From Arthrobacter sp042667405 (lineage in GTDB: Bacteria > Actinomycetota > Actinomycetes > Actinomycetales > Micrococcaceae): a DNA stretch of 64,000 bases. The DNA lies in contig NZ_JBHVAL010000001.1 of assembly GCF_042667405.1 (NCBI RefSeq), positions 1 to 64,000 of the forward strand, in the 5' to 3' direction. This document shows positions 51,047 through 59,350 of the stretch, piece by piece (position 1 is the first letter of the stretch; each line of letters opens with the position of its first letter). Made by a program: the position numbers and the translations under genes. The notes beneath the pieces were generated by a model. That model was not told the DNA's origin, made no database searches, and saw nothing but the letters and a program-made list of their open reading frames with translations.

Positions 51047-52141
51047 TCAGGCCGCCCGGCTGACTGCCGCTTCGGCAAGCTGGCCCAACGCCAGAAGCGG
51101 CACCTCGTCCAAGGGCAAGCGTTCCAGGGCGGCAAAGGCGTCCGCGCTCAGTTGTGCAATCAGGGCCTCGGTGGCCTCCAGGGCGCCGCACTCGACCATG
51201 AGGTGACGGATCCGCTCGACGTCGTCATCTCCGAGCTCCGGGTTGCCCAGCATGCGGTCAAGAAAAGCGGCGCCCGTTGGCGGGGCCTGGTTCAGGGCAA
51301 AGCCCACAAGCACTGTGCGTTTGCCTTCACGCAGGTCATCGCCTGCAGGCTTTCCGGTGGTTGCAGGGTCCCCGAAGACGCCGAGGACGTCGTCCCGCAT
51401 CTGGAACGCCTCCCCGAGCGGCAGCGAAAAACTGGAGTAGCCCTCGAGCAGGCCAGCCGGCGCACCGGCAAGAGCGCCGCCCAATGCCAGCGGATGCTCA
51501 GCGGAGTACTTGGCCGACTTGTAGCGAATGATGGACCTGGCCCGGTCCACGGAACCGGCATGGTCACGAACTGGTCCCGCCACCTCTTCAAGGATGTCGA
51601 GGTATTGACCGGCCATGACCTCTGCCCGCATCAAATTGAAGATCCGGCGGGCCGGGCTGCCTGAGGCAGCGCGGACCCCGATGTCAGTGAACGCCTCTTC
51701 GCTGAACGAGAGGCAGAGGTCGCCGGTCAGGATGGCTGCGGCGTCGCCAAAGTGTTCGCTGTCCAGGGCCCAACCATTGGTTTCATGGAGTTGGCTGAAC
51801 CGCTTATGCACGCTTGGGCCGCCCCGGCGGGTATCGGAGCGGTCGATGATGTCGTCGTGGATCAGGGCTGCTGCCTGGAAGAGTTCCAAAGCGCAGCCGG
51901 CAGTCAGGATGTCGGGATCGTCAGCGAGTCCACCGGCGCCCCTCCAGCCCCAGTAGCACATCAGCGCCCTTAGGCGTTTGCCGCCTGTGACAAGCGTGGA
52001 AATCGAGCCGATGAGGGGGGCGACATCCGGTGAAACCGTCGCCATGATGTCCCGCTGCCCCGAAAGGAAGCCGTTGAGCTTGGCGGCGACGCCACCGATG
52101 AAACGGGCTTGCTCGGAGGCTACGAGGGAGTCAGGCGTCAC
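51047..52141 (-). CDS. idsA2: Polyprenyl diphosphate synthase (IdsA-type)
   Basis: The 364-aa trans-prenyltransferase has the first aspartate-rich motif DDIIDRSDTRRGG and the second DDVLGVFGD, with KRLRALMCYWGWRG at the start-side KxxR region. It elongates allylic diphosphates with isopentenyl diphosphate (GGPP-type, for quinones, carotenoids or lipid carriers). The chain length is not decidable here. Its stop-side neighbour overlaps by 4 bp at the 5' end, where the lipoprotein gene ends. Confidence 0.9.
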   Translation of the reverse strand: MTPDSLVASEQARFIGGVAAKLNGFLSGQRDIMATVSPDVAPLIGSISTLVTGGKRLRALMCYWGWRGAGGLADDPDILTAGCALELFQAAALIHDDIIDRSDTRRGGPSVHKRFSQLHETNGWALDSEHFGDAAAILTGDLCLSFSEEAFTDIGVRAASGSPARRIFNLMRAEVMAGQYLDILEEVAGPVRDHAGSVDRARSIIRYKSAKYSAEHPLALGGALAGAPAGLLEGYSSFSLPLGEAFQMRDDVLGVFGDPATTGKPAGDDLREGKRTVLVGFALNQAPPTGAAFLDRMLGNPELGDDDVERIRHLMVECGALEATEALIAQLSADAFAALERLPLDEVPLLALGQLAEAAVSRAA

Positions 52142-52728
52142 TTGATGGACCCGGCCGCCACATTGGCGCCGATGGTGAAGGTTGAGACACCCTCCTTCTG
52201 CGTGATGGAGACATTCACTGTCTCCCCGTCGCCGCGGACAAAGTCCAAGGACGTGACATTCCCGACCGCCTCGGGTCCAGGGACAAGCTTGAAGCCCTGG
52301 GCTTCAAGTGAGGATTTGTAGTAATCCACGACTCCCTGCGGGGGCGCTTTGATCGCCCCGACAAGCGCCACCGTTGCCAGGGAGGCATTCTTGTCGAAGC
52401 TGCTGGACCGCACCGAAGTCTTGGGCATGACGGGAATAAGCTGCTCGGGGAATCCGGGAACGAGTGCGTTGACCGTGGCTGTGGCATTCGGGTCCGGCGT
52501 GCTGGACTCTGTGAAGGCCGTGGTCTCGGGGGAGGGCGCGCCGCTGGCCGACGACGCACTGCCGGTGGGCGACACGCTGCCGGACGGCGCCGATGTCGAC
52601 GAGGAAGCGACGGTGGGTGAAGGAGCCGCCGAGCCGCTTGGCGAGGGCGTGCATGCGGAGGCCGCCACTGCGACACTGACTGCGAGCAGGGCAAACCCTC
52701 GCGACTGGGGAGTTCCAAAAAGCTTCAC
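52138..52728 (-). CDS. putative lipoprotein of unknown function
   Basis: The 196-aa protein has a signal peptide ending in a lipobox-like ASAC (Cys26), a low-complexity Ser/Pro/Ala/Thr linker (about 27-85) and a folded C-terminal domain (about 95-196). The -3 residue of the box is Ala, weaker than the usual Leu. It is the first gene of a transcript with idsA2 (4-bp overlap). No family is recognised. Confidence 0.8.
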   Translation of the reverse strand: MKLFGTPQSRGFALLAVSVAVAASACTPSPSGSAAPSPTVASSSTSAPSGSVSPTGSASSASGAPSPETTAFTESSTPDPNATATVNALVPGFPEQLIPVMPKTSVRSSSFDKNASLATVALVGAIKAPPQGVVDYYKSSLEAQGFKLVPGPEAVGNVTSLDFVRGDGETVNVSITQKEGVSTFTIGANVAAGSIK

Positions 52729-52800
52729 AGGGTATCCTTCCTGGGGCTGAGCCGGACATTGCCTCCAGTTTAGTCAGTGCCCGGGCATAGTATTGCCGTT

Positions 52801-54063
52801 GTGAGGCAGGAAGCACCCGGCGGCGAGTCAAACGCAGGCCAAAGTCCAGCCCGCAGCGCTGGAGACGCCCTGCGGGAATTGAGGCGAACCAGCATATTGC
52901 ACGTTGACATGGACGCGTTCTTCGTTTCCGTGGAACTCCGGAGCCGGCCGGAGCTGCGCGGCAAGCCCGTAATCGTGGGGTTCCCCGCTGAGCGGTCCGT
53001 GGTTCTCTCCGCTTCCTATGAAGCCCGTGCCACCGGGGTCAAGTCCGCCATGCCGATGTCCATTGCGATGAGGCGGTGCCCCGCTGCAGTGGTCATCAAT
53101 CCCCGGCACACTTTGTACTACGAGGTCTCTGCGCAGCTCATGGAGATCTTCGGCTCCATCACGGACCTGGTGGAGCCACTGAGCGTGGACGAAGCGTTCC
53201 TGGATGTCGGCGGAGCCATCCGTCGGCTGGGTGCGCCTTTGGACATTGGCCATCTAATTCGGAGACGGGTCCACTCAGAGCTGGGGATCACGGCTTCGGT
53301 GGGGATCGCCGGCAGCAAATTCGTGGCCAAGATTGCCTCCACCCGGTGCAAGCCCGATGGCATCCTGCAGATCGATGCTGACGATACCCTTGCGTACCTG
53401 CACAGCCTTCCGGTCAGCGCACTGTGGGGCGTGGGTGGCAAGACCGGTGAGGTTCTGGCACGCATGGGGATCCGAACGGTCGCCGATGTGGCTGCGACTC
53501 CTTTGTCCTCCCTGAAGAAGGTCCTTGGGGCAAGCGGCGAGCACGTGCACAGGCTTTCCCTGGGAATCGACCCCCGTCCCGTAACACCCACCAGGCTTGA
53601 AAAGAGCATTGGCGCTGAAGAGACTTTTTCTGTTGACACAGCAGATGATGCCTTGCTGAACAGGGAGTTGTTGCGGTTGTCCCACCGCACCGCCACCAGG
53701 CTGCGGAGCTCCGGAATGCTGGCCCGGACGGTTGCCTTGAAGCTCCGCTACGCCGATTTCTCCACCGTCTCCCGCAGCCGCACCCTGCACACCCCCGTCG
53801 ACAGTGCGCAGCTGATTTACCAGGTGGCCGGGCAACTCCTGGAGTCCTTGGGCCCCCGCGCCATGAGTGTCAGGCTGGTGGGTGTGAGGGCTGAGCAATT
53901 GGAACCAGCCGGTCAGACATCGATGCAACTAAGCCTGGACCGCCGTGATGACAACTGGCGTGCCGCGGAGCAGGCCCTGGACAGGGTTTCGCAGCGTTTT
54001 GGGTCCAGGACACTGCTTCCCGCACGACTCCTGGAGCCGGGCAAGCCTGCCTCTGGTCCTTGA
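52801..54063 (+). CDS. dinB: DNA polymerase IV (DinB, Y-family)
   Basis: The 420-aa error-prone polymerase has the active-site motifs HVDMDAFFVSVE and SVDEAFLD (carboxylates for the metal ions), a thumb/HhH region (LPVSALWGVGGKTGEVLARMGIRTVAD, in parts) and the little-finger domain near 240-345. The C-terminus lacks a clear beta-clamp QLxLF motif but has MQLSLDRR. GTG 52801 is preferred; TAGTAT at 52788-52793 lies just upstream, suggesting a leaderless message. A GTG at 52777 is the alternative. Confidence 0.92.
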   Translation: MRQEAPGGESNAGQSPARSAGDALRELRRTSILHVDMDAFFVSVELRSRPELRGKPVIVGFPAERSVVLSASYEARATGVKSAMPMSIAMRRCPAAVVINPRHTLYYEVSAQLMEIFGSITDLVEPLSVDEAFLDVGGAIRRLGAPLDIGHLIRRRVHSELGITASVGIAGSKFVAKIASTRCKPDGILQIDADDTLAYLHSLPVSALWGVGGKTGEVLARMGIRTVADVAATPLSSLKKVLGASGEHVHRLSLGIDPRPVTPTRLEKSIGAEETFSVDTADDALLNRELLRLSHRTATRLRSSGMLARTVALKLRYADFSTVSRSRTLHTPVDSAQLIYQVAGQLLESLGPRAMSVRLVGVRAEQLEPAGQTSMQLSLDRRDDNWRAAEQALDRVSQRFGSRTLLPARLLEPGKPASGP

Positions 54064-54126
54064 TTCCTGTGACCTTGGTCCCGCATGGCCCCGGGCGTCT
54101 TTCAGAACGGCCCGGGACAAACTATC

Positions 54127-54177
54127 CTGTTTATTACAGAGATTTAGATCGTCTGGACAAACTGTTTCCTGAACAGT
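54127..54177. promoter_or_regulatory. paired CTGT-N5-ACAG dyads upstream of DUF3040 gene
   Basis: CTGTttattACAG (54127-54139) and ACTGTTtcctgAACAGT (54161-54177) share arms and 5-base spacers, centred 36 bp apart, in the 239-bp gap between dinB and the DUF3040 gene. Aaaggaggtcgcg just before the ATG is the ribosome binding site. Confidence 0.35.
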
Positions 54178-54302
54178 CGGCCCTGGGATGCCCGCTGAAC
54201 CAAGAGGGCATTTTGGGAACGAAATTCTTGGTCCGATCGTTGGGGTAAGCAGACGCACAGGACGCGTTGTGTCCAGACGCTGGCTGACTAAAGGAGGTCG
54301 CG

Positions 54303-54671
54303 ATGCCCCTCTCGGAGCACGAACAGAAGCTGCTTGAGCAACTTGAAAAGCAACTTCACGAGGACGATCCGAAGTTTGCCAACACCATGGGTTCGGATCC
54401 CATCCGCAGCTGGTCAACCCGCCATGTCATCATCGGCGTCCTTGGCGCGATTGCCGGCATTCTTCTCCTGCTTGTTGGCGTTTCGCTGCAGGCGATTCCA
54501 GTGGGTGTCCTCGGCTTTGTTGTCATGGGTGCTGGTGTGTACTTCGCTACGTTGCGTGGATCCGCGTTCGGAAAAGCCGGCAAGGGAAAACCTGGGAAGT
54601 CCAAGCCCAAGAGCACTTTCATGAGCAGCCTCGAAGAGCGCTGGGACGAACGGCGCCGCGACGACCATTGA
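54303..54671 (+). CDS. DUF3040 membrane protein
   Basis: The 122-aa protein starts MPLSEHEQKLLEQLEKQLHEDDPKFA (in parts), the DUF3040 signature, then two hydrophobic segments (about residues 42-60 and 63-83) and a basic, Lys/Gly-rich tail ending in Arg/Asp. It sits upstream of mraZ, as in mycobacteria (Rv2169c). Function is unknown; a link to division or wall synthesis is suggested by position only. Confidence 0.88.
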   Translation: MPLSEHEQKLLEQLEKQLHEDDPKFANTMGSDPIRSWSTRHVIIGVLGAIAGILLLLVGVSLQAIPVGVLGFVVMGAGVYFATLRGSAFGKAGKGKPGKSKPKSTFMSSLEERWDERRRDDH

Positions 54672-54808
54672 CGGAGGGGACGGTCCCTGACCAAAGGGCC
54701 GCGGGATGCGGTGTGTATTGTCAGCCTCAATCTGGCATGCCTGAGTTTCCCCGTTTCTCCTGAACACCTGACTACTGACCTCCTCCATCAAAGGACCCCG
54801 TTTCTGTT

Positions 54809-54834
54809 AAAGGACCCGTTCAGCGGGTCCTTTT
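54809..54834. terminator. terminator downstream of DUF3040 gene
   Basis: A 10-bp inverted repeat (aaaggacccg / cgggtccttt) with loop ttcag is followed by t and preceded by A residues, usable in both directions. It overlaps the end of the possible small minus-strand gene. Confidence 0.8.
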
Positions 54835-55104
54835 GCTGTTAACGGGCATGCCGCCCGTCCCTCCATTTCCCACCACCTGCTCCACTTTCCTCCCCGATAG
54901 GTGGGCGATTGTGTCCCAGGGCCGCGCCCGGAGCGCCTTGCGCACCAAGACCCGACGCCGATCCGGCCGCCGGGCCTCGAAGACCACCATTTCGCTCCAC
55001 CCCTGCAAATCCGCGCCGATCCGGCCCAGCGGAATGTCAATGTGGTGGAGAAACGCCCATGTCTGCGTTGACTGTGGGGCGTTGTGGAGTAAAGTGGAGC
55101 GCAT
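54820..55104 (-). CDS. possible small hypothetical protein (94 aa)
   Basis: A minus-strand frame from ATG 55104 to TGA 54820-54822 has about 79 percent G/C at third positions, in line with genuine genes of the window, and reads MRSTLLHNAPQSTQTW... with an Arg/Val-rich centre. The stop lies in the terminator hairpin, and the start overlaps the MraZ boxes. No homology is recognised, and no clear Shine-Dalgarno is seen. The plus-strand frames across the same bases look less protein-like. If it is not a gene, 54835-55073 holds nothing recognised. Confidence 0.3.
   Translation of the reverse strand: MRSTLLHNAPQSTQTWAFLHHIDIPLGRIGADLQGWSEMVVFEARRPDRRRVLVRKALRARPWDTIAHLSGRKVEQVVGNGGTGGMPVNSKRTR
55074..55099 (+). 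promoter_or_regulatory. MraZ-box operator of the dcw cluster
   Basis: Three GTGGNG repeats at exactly 10-bp spacing, GTGGGG (55074), GTGGAG (55084) and GTGGAG (55094), lie 66 bp upstream of mraZ. This is the known architecture of MraZ binding sites (GTGGG-type boxes one helical turn apart), so the dcw operon is probably autorepressed by MraZ. Confidence 0.8.
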
Positions 55105-55164
55105 AAGAGGGTAGTGGCAGTGTTAGGTATGTGCGGGCACCTTGACTGAGGGGCGGTGGGGCCA

Positions 55165-55596
55165 GTGTTTCTGGGCACTCACTCGCCTCGTCTGGATGAA
55201 AAGGGCCGGATCATACTTCCCGCCAAGTTCCGGGAGGAGCTGGCAGAGGGCTTGGTTCTCACAAGGGGCCAGGAACGCTGCATCTACGTCTTCAGCCAGA
55301 AGGAATTCGAACGTATCCACGAGTCGATGCGGGAGGCGCCATTGTCCTCCAAGCAGGCACGTGACTACATCCGGGTCTTTCTGTCCGGGGCCTCGGATGA
55401 AGTACCTGACAAGCAGGGGCGCGTGACGATTCCGCCGGCGCTCCGCGCATATGCAGGCTTGGGGCGGGAACTGGCGGTGATTGGTGCCGGAACCCGGGCC
55501 GAAATCTGGGATGCCGAAGCTTGGAATGAGTACCTCAACGAGAAGGAAGCAGCCTTCTCGGAAACGGATGACGATAATCTGCCCGGGTTCATCTAA
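55165..55596 (+). CDS. mraZ: Transcriptional regulator MraZ
   Basis: The 143-aa protein has two AbrB/SpoVT-like swapped-hairpin repeats, with DEKGRIILPAKFR near the start and DKQGRVTIPPALR in the second half. GTG 55165 (FLGTHSPRLDEKGR follows) gives the family's typical length; a GTG 9 bp upstream is possible. It represses the dcw promoter through GTGG-type boxes. First gene of the cell wall/division operon. Confidence 0.94.
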   Translation: MFLGTHSPRLDEKGRIILPAKFREELAEGLVLTRGQERCIYVFSQKEFERIHESMREAPLSSKQARDYIRVFLSGASDEVPDKQGRVTIPPALRAYAGLGRELAVIGAGTRAEIWDAEAWNEYLNEKEAAFSETDDDNLPGFI

Positions 55597-55760
55597 CCGG
55601 TCAGAGGAAGCAGTACCGCTTCTTGAATGGGATCTCCAGCCGCCCATCGAACAGTCTTCCTGGCTCAACTTCCCCTGAGCCAGGCCGGCCGGACGATAGG
55701 CGCGGATGGGGATCCGATTCAAGAATCACCATGCACGTAACTGAGGAAAGAGGAGGCAGC

Positions 55761-56759
55761 GTGGAAGAGCAGGACGCGGCAAAGCCCACATCTGAGCGTC
55801 ACGTGCCCGTCCTGAAAGACCGCTGCATCAACCTGCTCGCTCCCGGGTTCGAAGCTGCAAGGAGTCGTGGAGAGACTCCCGTTGCCATTGATGCGACCCT
55901 CGGCATGGGTGGGCACTCCGAAGCGATGCTGCAGCGTTTCCCCGATCTTCACCTGGTCGGCATCGACCGGGATGAGGAAGCGTTGTCGCTGGCCGGCGCC
56001 CGTCTGGAGCCCTTTTCCCAGCGCACGGACCTGGTTCACGCCGTGTACGACGAAATCGAGGACGTGCTGGCTGACCTCGGCATCCAGGAAGTCCATGGAA
56101 TCCTGATGGACCTTGGCGTTTCTTCGTTGCAGCTGGACGAACGCGAACGCGGTTTCGCCTACTCCTACGACGCACCACTGGATATGCGTATGGACACGAG
56201 CCGTGGCCAGACCGCCGCCGACGTAGTGAACAACTACAGCGAGGAAGACCTGGTCCGTATCATCCGCAAGTGGGGCGAGGAAAAGTTTGCGGGAAGGATC
56301 GCCAACAGGATCGTCAACGCCAGGGTTGAGAAGCCCTTTGCGACAACCGGTGAGCTGGTGGAGCAGATCCGCAAAGTGGTGCCGGCGGCTGCGGCAAAGA
56401 GCGGGGGACACCCGGCCAAGCGTACGTTCCAGGCCCTGCGCATCGAGGTCAACGAAGAACTCGATGTCCTGGAGCGCGCAGTTCCGGCTGCGGTCGCCTC
56501 CACGGCCGTGGGCGGACGCGTCGTAGTCATGTCCTACCACTCACTGGAGGACAAGATCGTGAAATCCGTATTCCAAAAGGGTTCCAAATCGTCAGCTCCA
56601 CTGGGCTTCCCCGTGGAGCTCGAAGAGCACAAACCCGAATTGAAGACCATTACCAAAGGCACGGAAGTGCCCACAGCGGCTGAAATCGCAGAGAACCCCC
56701 GGGCGGCCTCTGCACGACTGAGGGCCGTCGAACGCATCAAACCGAGGAGAGACGCATGA
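55761..56759 (+). CDS. rsmH: 16S rRNA (cytosine1402-N4)-methyltransferase
   Basis: The 332-aa RsmH/MraW protein has HVPVLKDRCINLL at the start, SAM motif DATLGMGGHSEAML near residues 42-55, GIDRDEEAL, and LMDLGVSSLQLD, RKWGEEKFAGRIA and ALRIEVNEEL blocks. GTG 55761 has gaggagg 4 bp upstream and gives the usual length; the frame is open to 55623 but the extra residues are not conserved-looking. The 164-bp gap from mraZ is read through. Confidence 0.94.
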   Translation: MEEQDAAKPTSERHVPVLKDRCINLLAPGFEAARSRGETPVAIDATLGMGGHSEAMLQRFPDLHLVGIDRDEEALSLAGARLEPFSQRTDLVHAVYDEIEDVLADLGIQEVHGILMDLGVSSLQLDERERGFAYSYDAPLDMRMDTSRGQTAADVVNNYSEEDLVRIIRKWGEEKFAGRIANRIVNARVEKPFATTGELVEQIRKVVPAAAAKSGGHPAKRTFQALRIEVNEELDVLERAVPAAVASTAVGGRVVVMSYHSLEDKIVKSVFQKGSKSSAPLGFPVELEEHKPELKTITKGTEVPTAAEIAENPRAASARLRAVERIKPRRDA

Positions 56760-57409
56760 GCAACGCCACAGCGAGGACTTTGCCCTCCGTGGTGGGCAAC
56801 ACCGCGCGTACCCTCCCGGCGTCCCCTGGCAAAGCTGACGGTACCCGCAGGGCCCGCACGCCGCTCTCATTGGTGCGCAGCGCCCCGGGCCGGCGCAGGA
56901 CCCCTTTCGTGGTTCTGTGCTTCGTTGCCATGGCCGCGGCTCTCCTGACCGTCCTTGTCCTGAACATCTCTGTGTCCACGGCGCAGTACCAGTTGGTGCA
57001 GCTCAAGGCCCAGGCTGCGACCCTCAACAAGGAAAACCAGGACCTGACACAGAAGAAGCAGAACTACGAAGCTCCCCAGAATCTGGCAGCCAAGGCTACA
57101 GAATTGGGAATGGTACCTTCCACCGTCAAAGGCCAGATTGACCTGAACACGATGACAGTGACCGGCAAGGCGACTCCCGCAGTCAAGGGCGACAACCCTG
57201 GTGCTGTTCTTGCTCCACCCGCCGTGGGAGGCGTTCTTGATGTTGTTCCCTCGGTGACCACCAAGGATCCGTTGGAGAACCTCAAACCGGTTGCTCCCGC
57301 AGCGCCCGCAGCGCAGGCAACCCCGCCGGCTGCTCCGGCAGCTACACCGCCGGTGGATCTCCATGGTGGGTCGGTACCGGCCCCCCAGCAGAAGACCCCC
57401 GGGCAATAG
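56756..57409 (+). CDS. ftsL: Cell division protein FtsL
   Basis: The 217-aa single-pass protein has a basic cytoplasmic part, a membrane segment at about 51-70, a coiled-coil-like region (QLVQLKAQAATLNKENQDLTQKKQNYE, in parts, about 80-107) and a long Pro/Ala/Val-rich extracellular tail to residue 217. FtsL recruits FtsI and FtsW in the septum. It overlaps rsmH by 4 bp (ATGA). Position between rsmH and ftsI is diagnostic; the tail is unusually long. Confidence 0.87.
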   Translation: MSNATARTLPSVVGNTARTLPASPGKADGTRRARTPLSLVRSAPGRRRTPFVVLCFVAMAAALLTVLVLNISVSTAQYQLVQLKAQAATLNKENQDLTQKKQNYEAPQNLAAKATELGMVPSTVKGQIDLNTMTVTGKATPAVKGDNPGAVLAPPAVGGVLDVVPSVTTKDPLENLKPVAPAAPAAQATPPAAPAATPPVDLHGGSVPAPQQKTPGQ

Positions 57410-57451
57410 TCCATCCGTCCACTGAACCAAGGCCAGCAGCAAGGAATAAAC

Positions 57452-59248
57452 GTGGCTCAGAACCCCGGCACATCGAAAAAAACGAAGACGCCGGCGGCAC
57501 GAAAGCGGCTGCGTGTTGGGCTCGGCATCATGCTGAGCCTGCTGCTGGTGGTGGGTGGCAAGTTGTTCATGGTGCAGGGCCTGGACATGGGCGGGATGGC
57601 TGAGGCCGCCCTTGCCAAGCGGCTGACGCCGCAGGTCCTCCCTGCCGAGCGGGGCCAGATCCTGGACGCAAACGGCACAGTCCTGGCAAGCAGCGTCATC
57701 AGGTACAACATCGTGGTAGACCAGACCGTCAACACCAACACCGCGACATTCCACCGGTTCAACGAGAAAACCGAAAAGCTCGACGAAATCACCCGGGATC
57801 AGGGGATCGCGGATCTTGCCGCCCTTTTGGGCACTGATGTTGCCAAGATGCGGGAGTCCCTGACAGGGGATAAGCGGTACTCCGTGGTAGCCAAGGACAT
57901 CAAGCCTGAGTTGGAAGACCGCATCACTAAGCTCTACATCCCGGGACTCAGGGCCGAAGGCATCAGCAAGCGCGTATACCCGAACGGCAGCGTCGCCGGC
58001 GGGGTAGTTGGTTTCCTGAAGGACGGAACCACGGGCCAGGCCGGTATTGAGCAAACCCAGGACGAGGTTCTCCGCGGCACAGAAGGAAAGCGCGTATTCG
58101 AGATCGGCGCCGACGGTCTCCGTATCCCCGTGGCAACGGACGAGCTGACGCCGGCCGTAGATGGCAGTGACGTCAAACTGACCATCAACACGGATATCCA
58201 GTACTTCGCGCAACAGGCCATCCAGAGCCAGGTCAACAAGATGAACGCCGAGTGGGGTTCCATCGTCGTGATGGACGCCAAGACCGGCAACCTCATCGCG
58301 ATGGCCGATACCAATGCCCCGGACCCCAACGACCCCGGCAAGGTCGATGCCAAGGACCGCGGGGTGCGTTCGGTGACCGCCGCCTACGAGCCCGGCTCGG
58401 TCCAGAAAATGATCACGGCTGCGGCCGCCATCGAGGAGGGAAAGTCTTTCCCGCTGGACCACTTCACCATCCCGTCGGCCTACACCGTTGACGGCCAGAC
58501 ATTCACGGACGCTTTTGAGCACGGCACTGAAGAACGCACCCTTGCGGGCATCCTTGGGTGGTCCATGAACACAGGCACGGTCATGGTCGGCAGCCGCCTG
58601 AGCAAAGAGCAGCGGTATGACTGGCTGAAGAAATTCGGCATCGGAGAACAGACCGACATCGGGCTGCCGGCTGAAGCGAAAGGCATCCTTGCCACGCCCG
58701 ACCAATGGGATGAACGCCAGCAATACACGGTGCTGTTCGGCCAAGGAGTGTCGCAGTCCACGCTCCAGACAGTGCGGGCCTTCCAGAGCATCGCCAACAA
58801 CGGTGTGATGCTGCAGCCGCGGTTGATTGACGGCTATATCCATCCCGATGGGCAGGAGGAGAAAGCCCCTGCCAAGGATTCCCGGCAGGTGGTCTCCAAG
58901 GACACAGCCCAACAGGTCCGCGACATCCTTGAAAGCGCCGTGACAGAGGGGCAAATCAAGGACGCCGCCATCGACGGCTACCGCGTAGGAGCGAAGACCG
59001 GAACCTCACAGGCGCCCAGGGAGGACGGACTGCCGGGCTTCGATGGCTACACGGCCTCCATGGTGGGCATGGCACCTATGGATGACCCGAGGTTCGTCGT
59101 CGAAGTCGTCCTGCAGCGCCCCAAGGGAAACATCTATGGAATCACCAATGGGCCGGTATTCCGATCGGTGATGTCGCAGGTCCTGCGGACCTACAACGTG
59201 GCTCCTTCCACGGGAACTCCCGCGCGGCTGCCCCAGTTCGTCAAGTAA
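57452..59248 (+). CDS. ftsI: Septal peptidoglycan transpeptidase FtsI (PBP2b/3)
   Basis: The 598-aa class B penicillin-binding protein has one N-terminal membrane segment (about 22-41), a dimerisation domain and a transpeptidase domain with S316 in SVQK (SxxK), S371 in SMN (SxN) and K515 in KTGTS. It cross-links septal wall and is a beta-lactam target. GTG 57452 lies 42 bp after ftsL, with a aaggaat region upstream. No PASTA domain is present. Confidence 0.96.
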   Translation: MAQNPGTSKKTKTPAARKRLRVGLGIMLSLLLVVGGKLFMVQGLDMGGMAEAALAKRLTPQVLPAERGQILDANGTVLASSVIRYNIVVDQTVNTNTATFHRFNEKTEKLDEITRDQGIADLAALLGTDVAKMRESLTGDKRYSVVAKDIKPELEDRITKLYIPGLRAEGISKRVYPNGSVAGGVVGFLKDGTTGQAGIEQTQDEVLRGTEGKRVFEIGADGLRIPVATDELTPAVDGSDVKLTINTDIQYFAQQAIQSQVNKMNAEWGSIVVMDAKTGNLIAMADTNAPDPNDPGKVDAKDRGVRSVTAAYEPGSVQKMITAAAAIEEGKSFPLDHFTIPSAYTVDGQTFTDAFEHGTEERTLAGILGWSMNTGTVMVGSRLSKEQRYDWLKKFGIGEQTDIGLPAEAKGILATPDQWDERQQYTVLFGQGVSQSTLQTVRAFQSIANNGVMLQPRLIDGYIHPDGQEEKAPAKDSRQVVSKDTAQQVRDILESAVTEGQIKDAAIDGYRVGAKTGTSQAPREDGLPGFDGYTASMVGMAPMDDPRFVVEVVLQRPKGNIYGITNGPVFRSVMSQVLRTYNVAPSTGTPARLPQFVK

Positions 59249-59350
59249 GCTTTTTGGGCGTCTGTTTCGGGCACCATTCGATCCACAACCAACGGCCCGG
59301 GCGCCGCTGGCCCCTGGCCGGCTGTTCCACGAGCACCAACGGAGAACTAC

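Noticed and set aside
54833..55114. Plus-strand ORF over the mraZ upstream region
   Set aside because: It is rich in Pro/Arg/Ser/Cys, lacks a ribosome site and overlaps the MraZ boxes; the minus frame is more protein-like.
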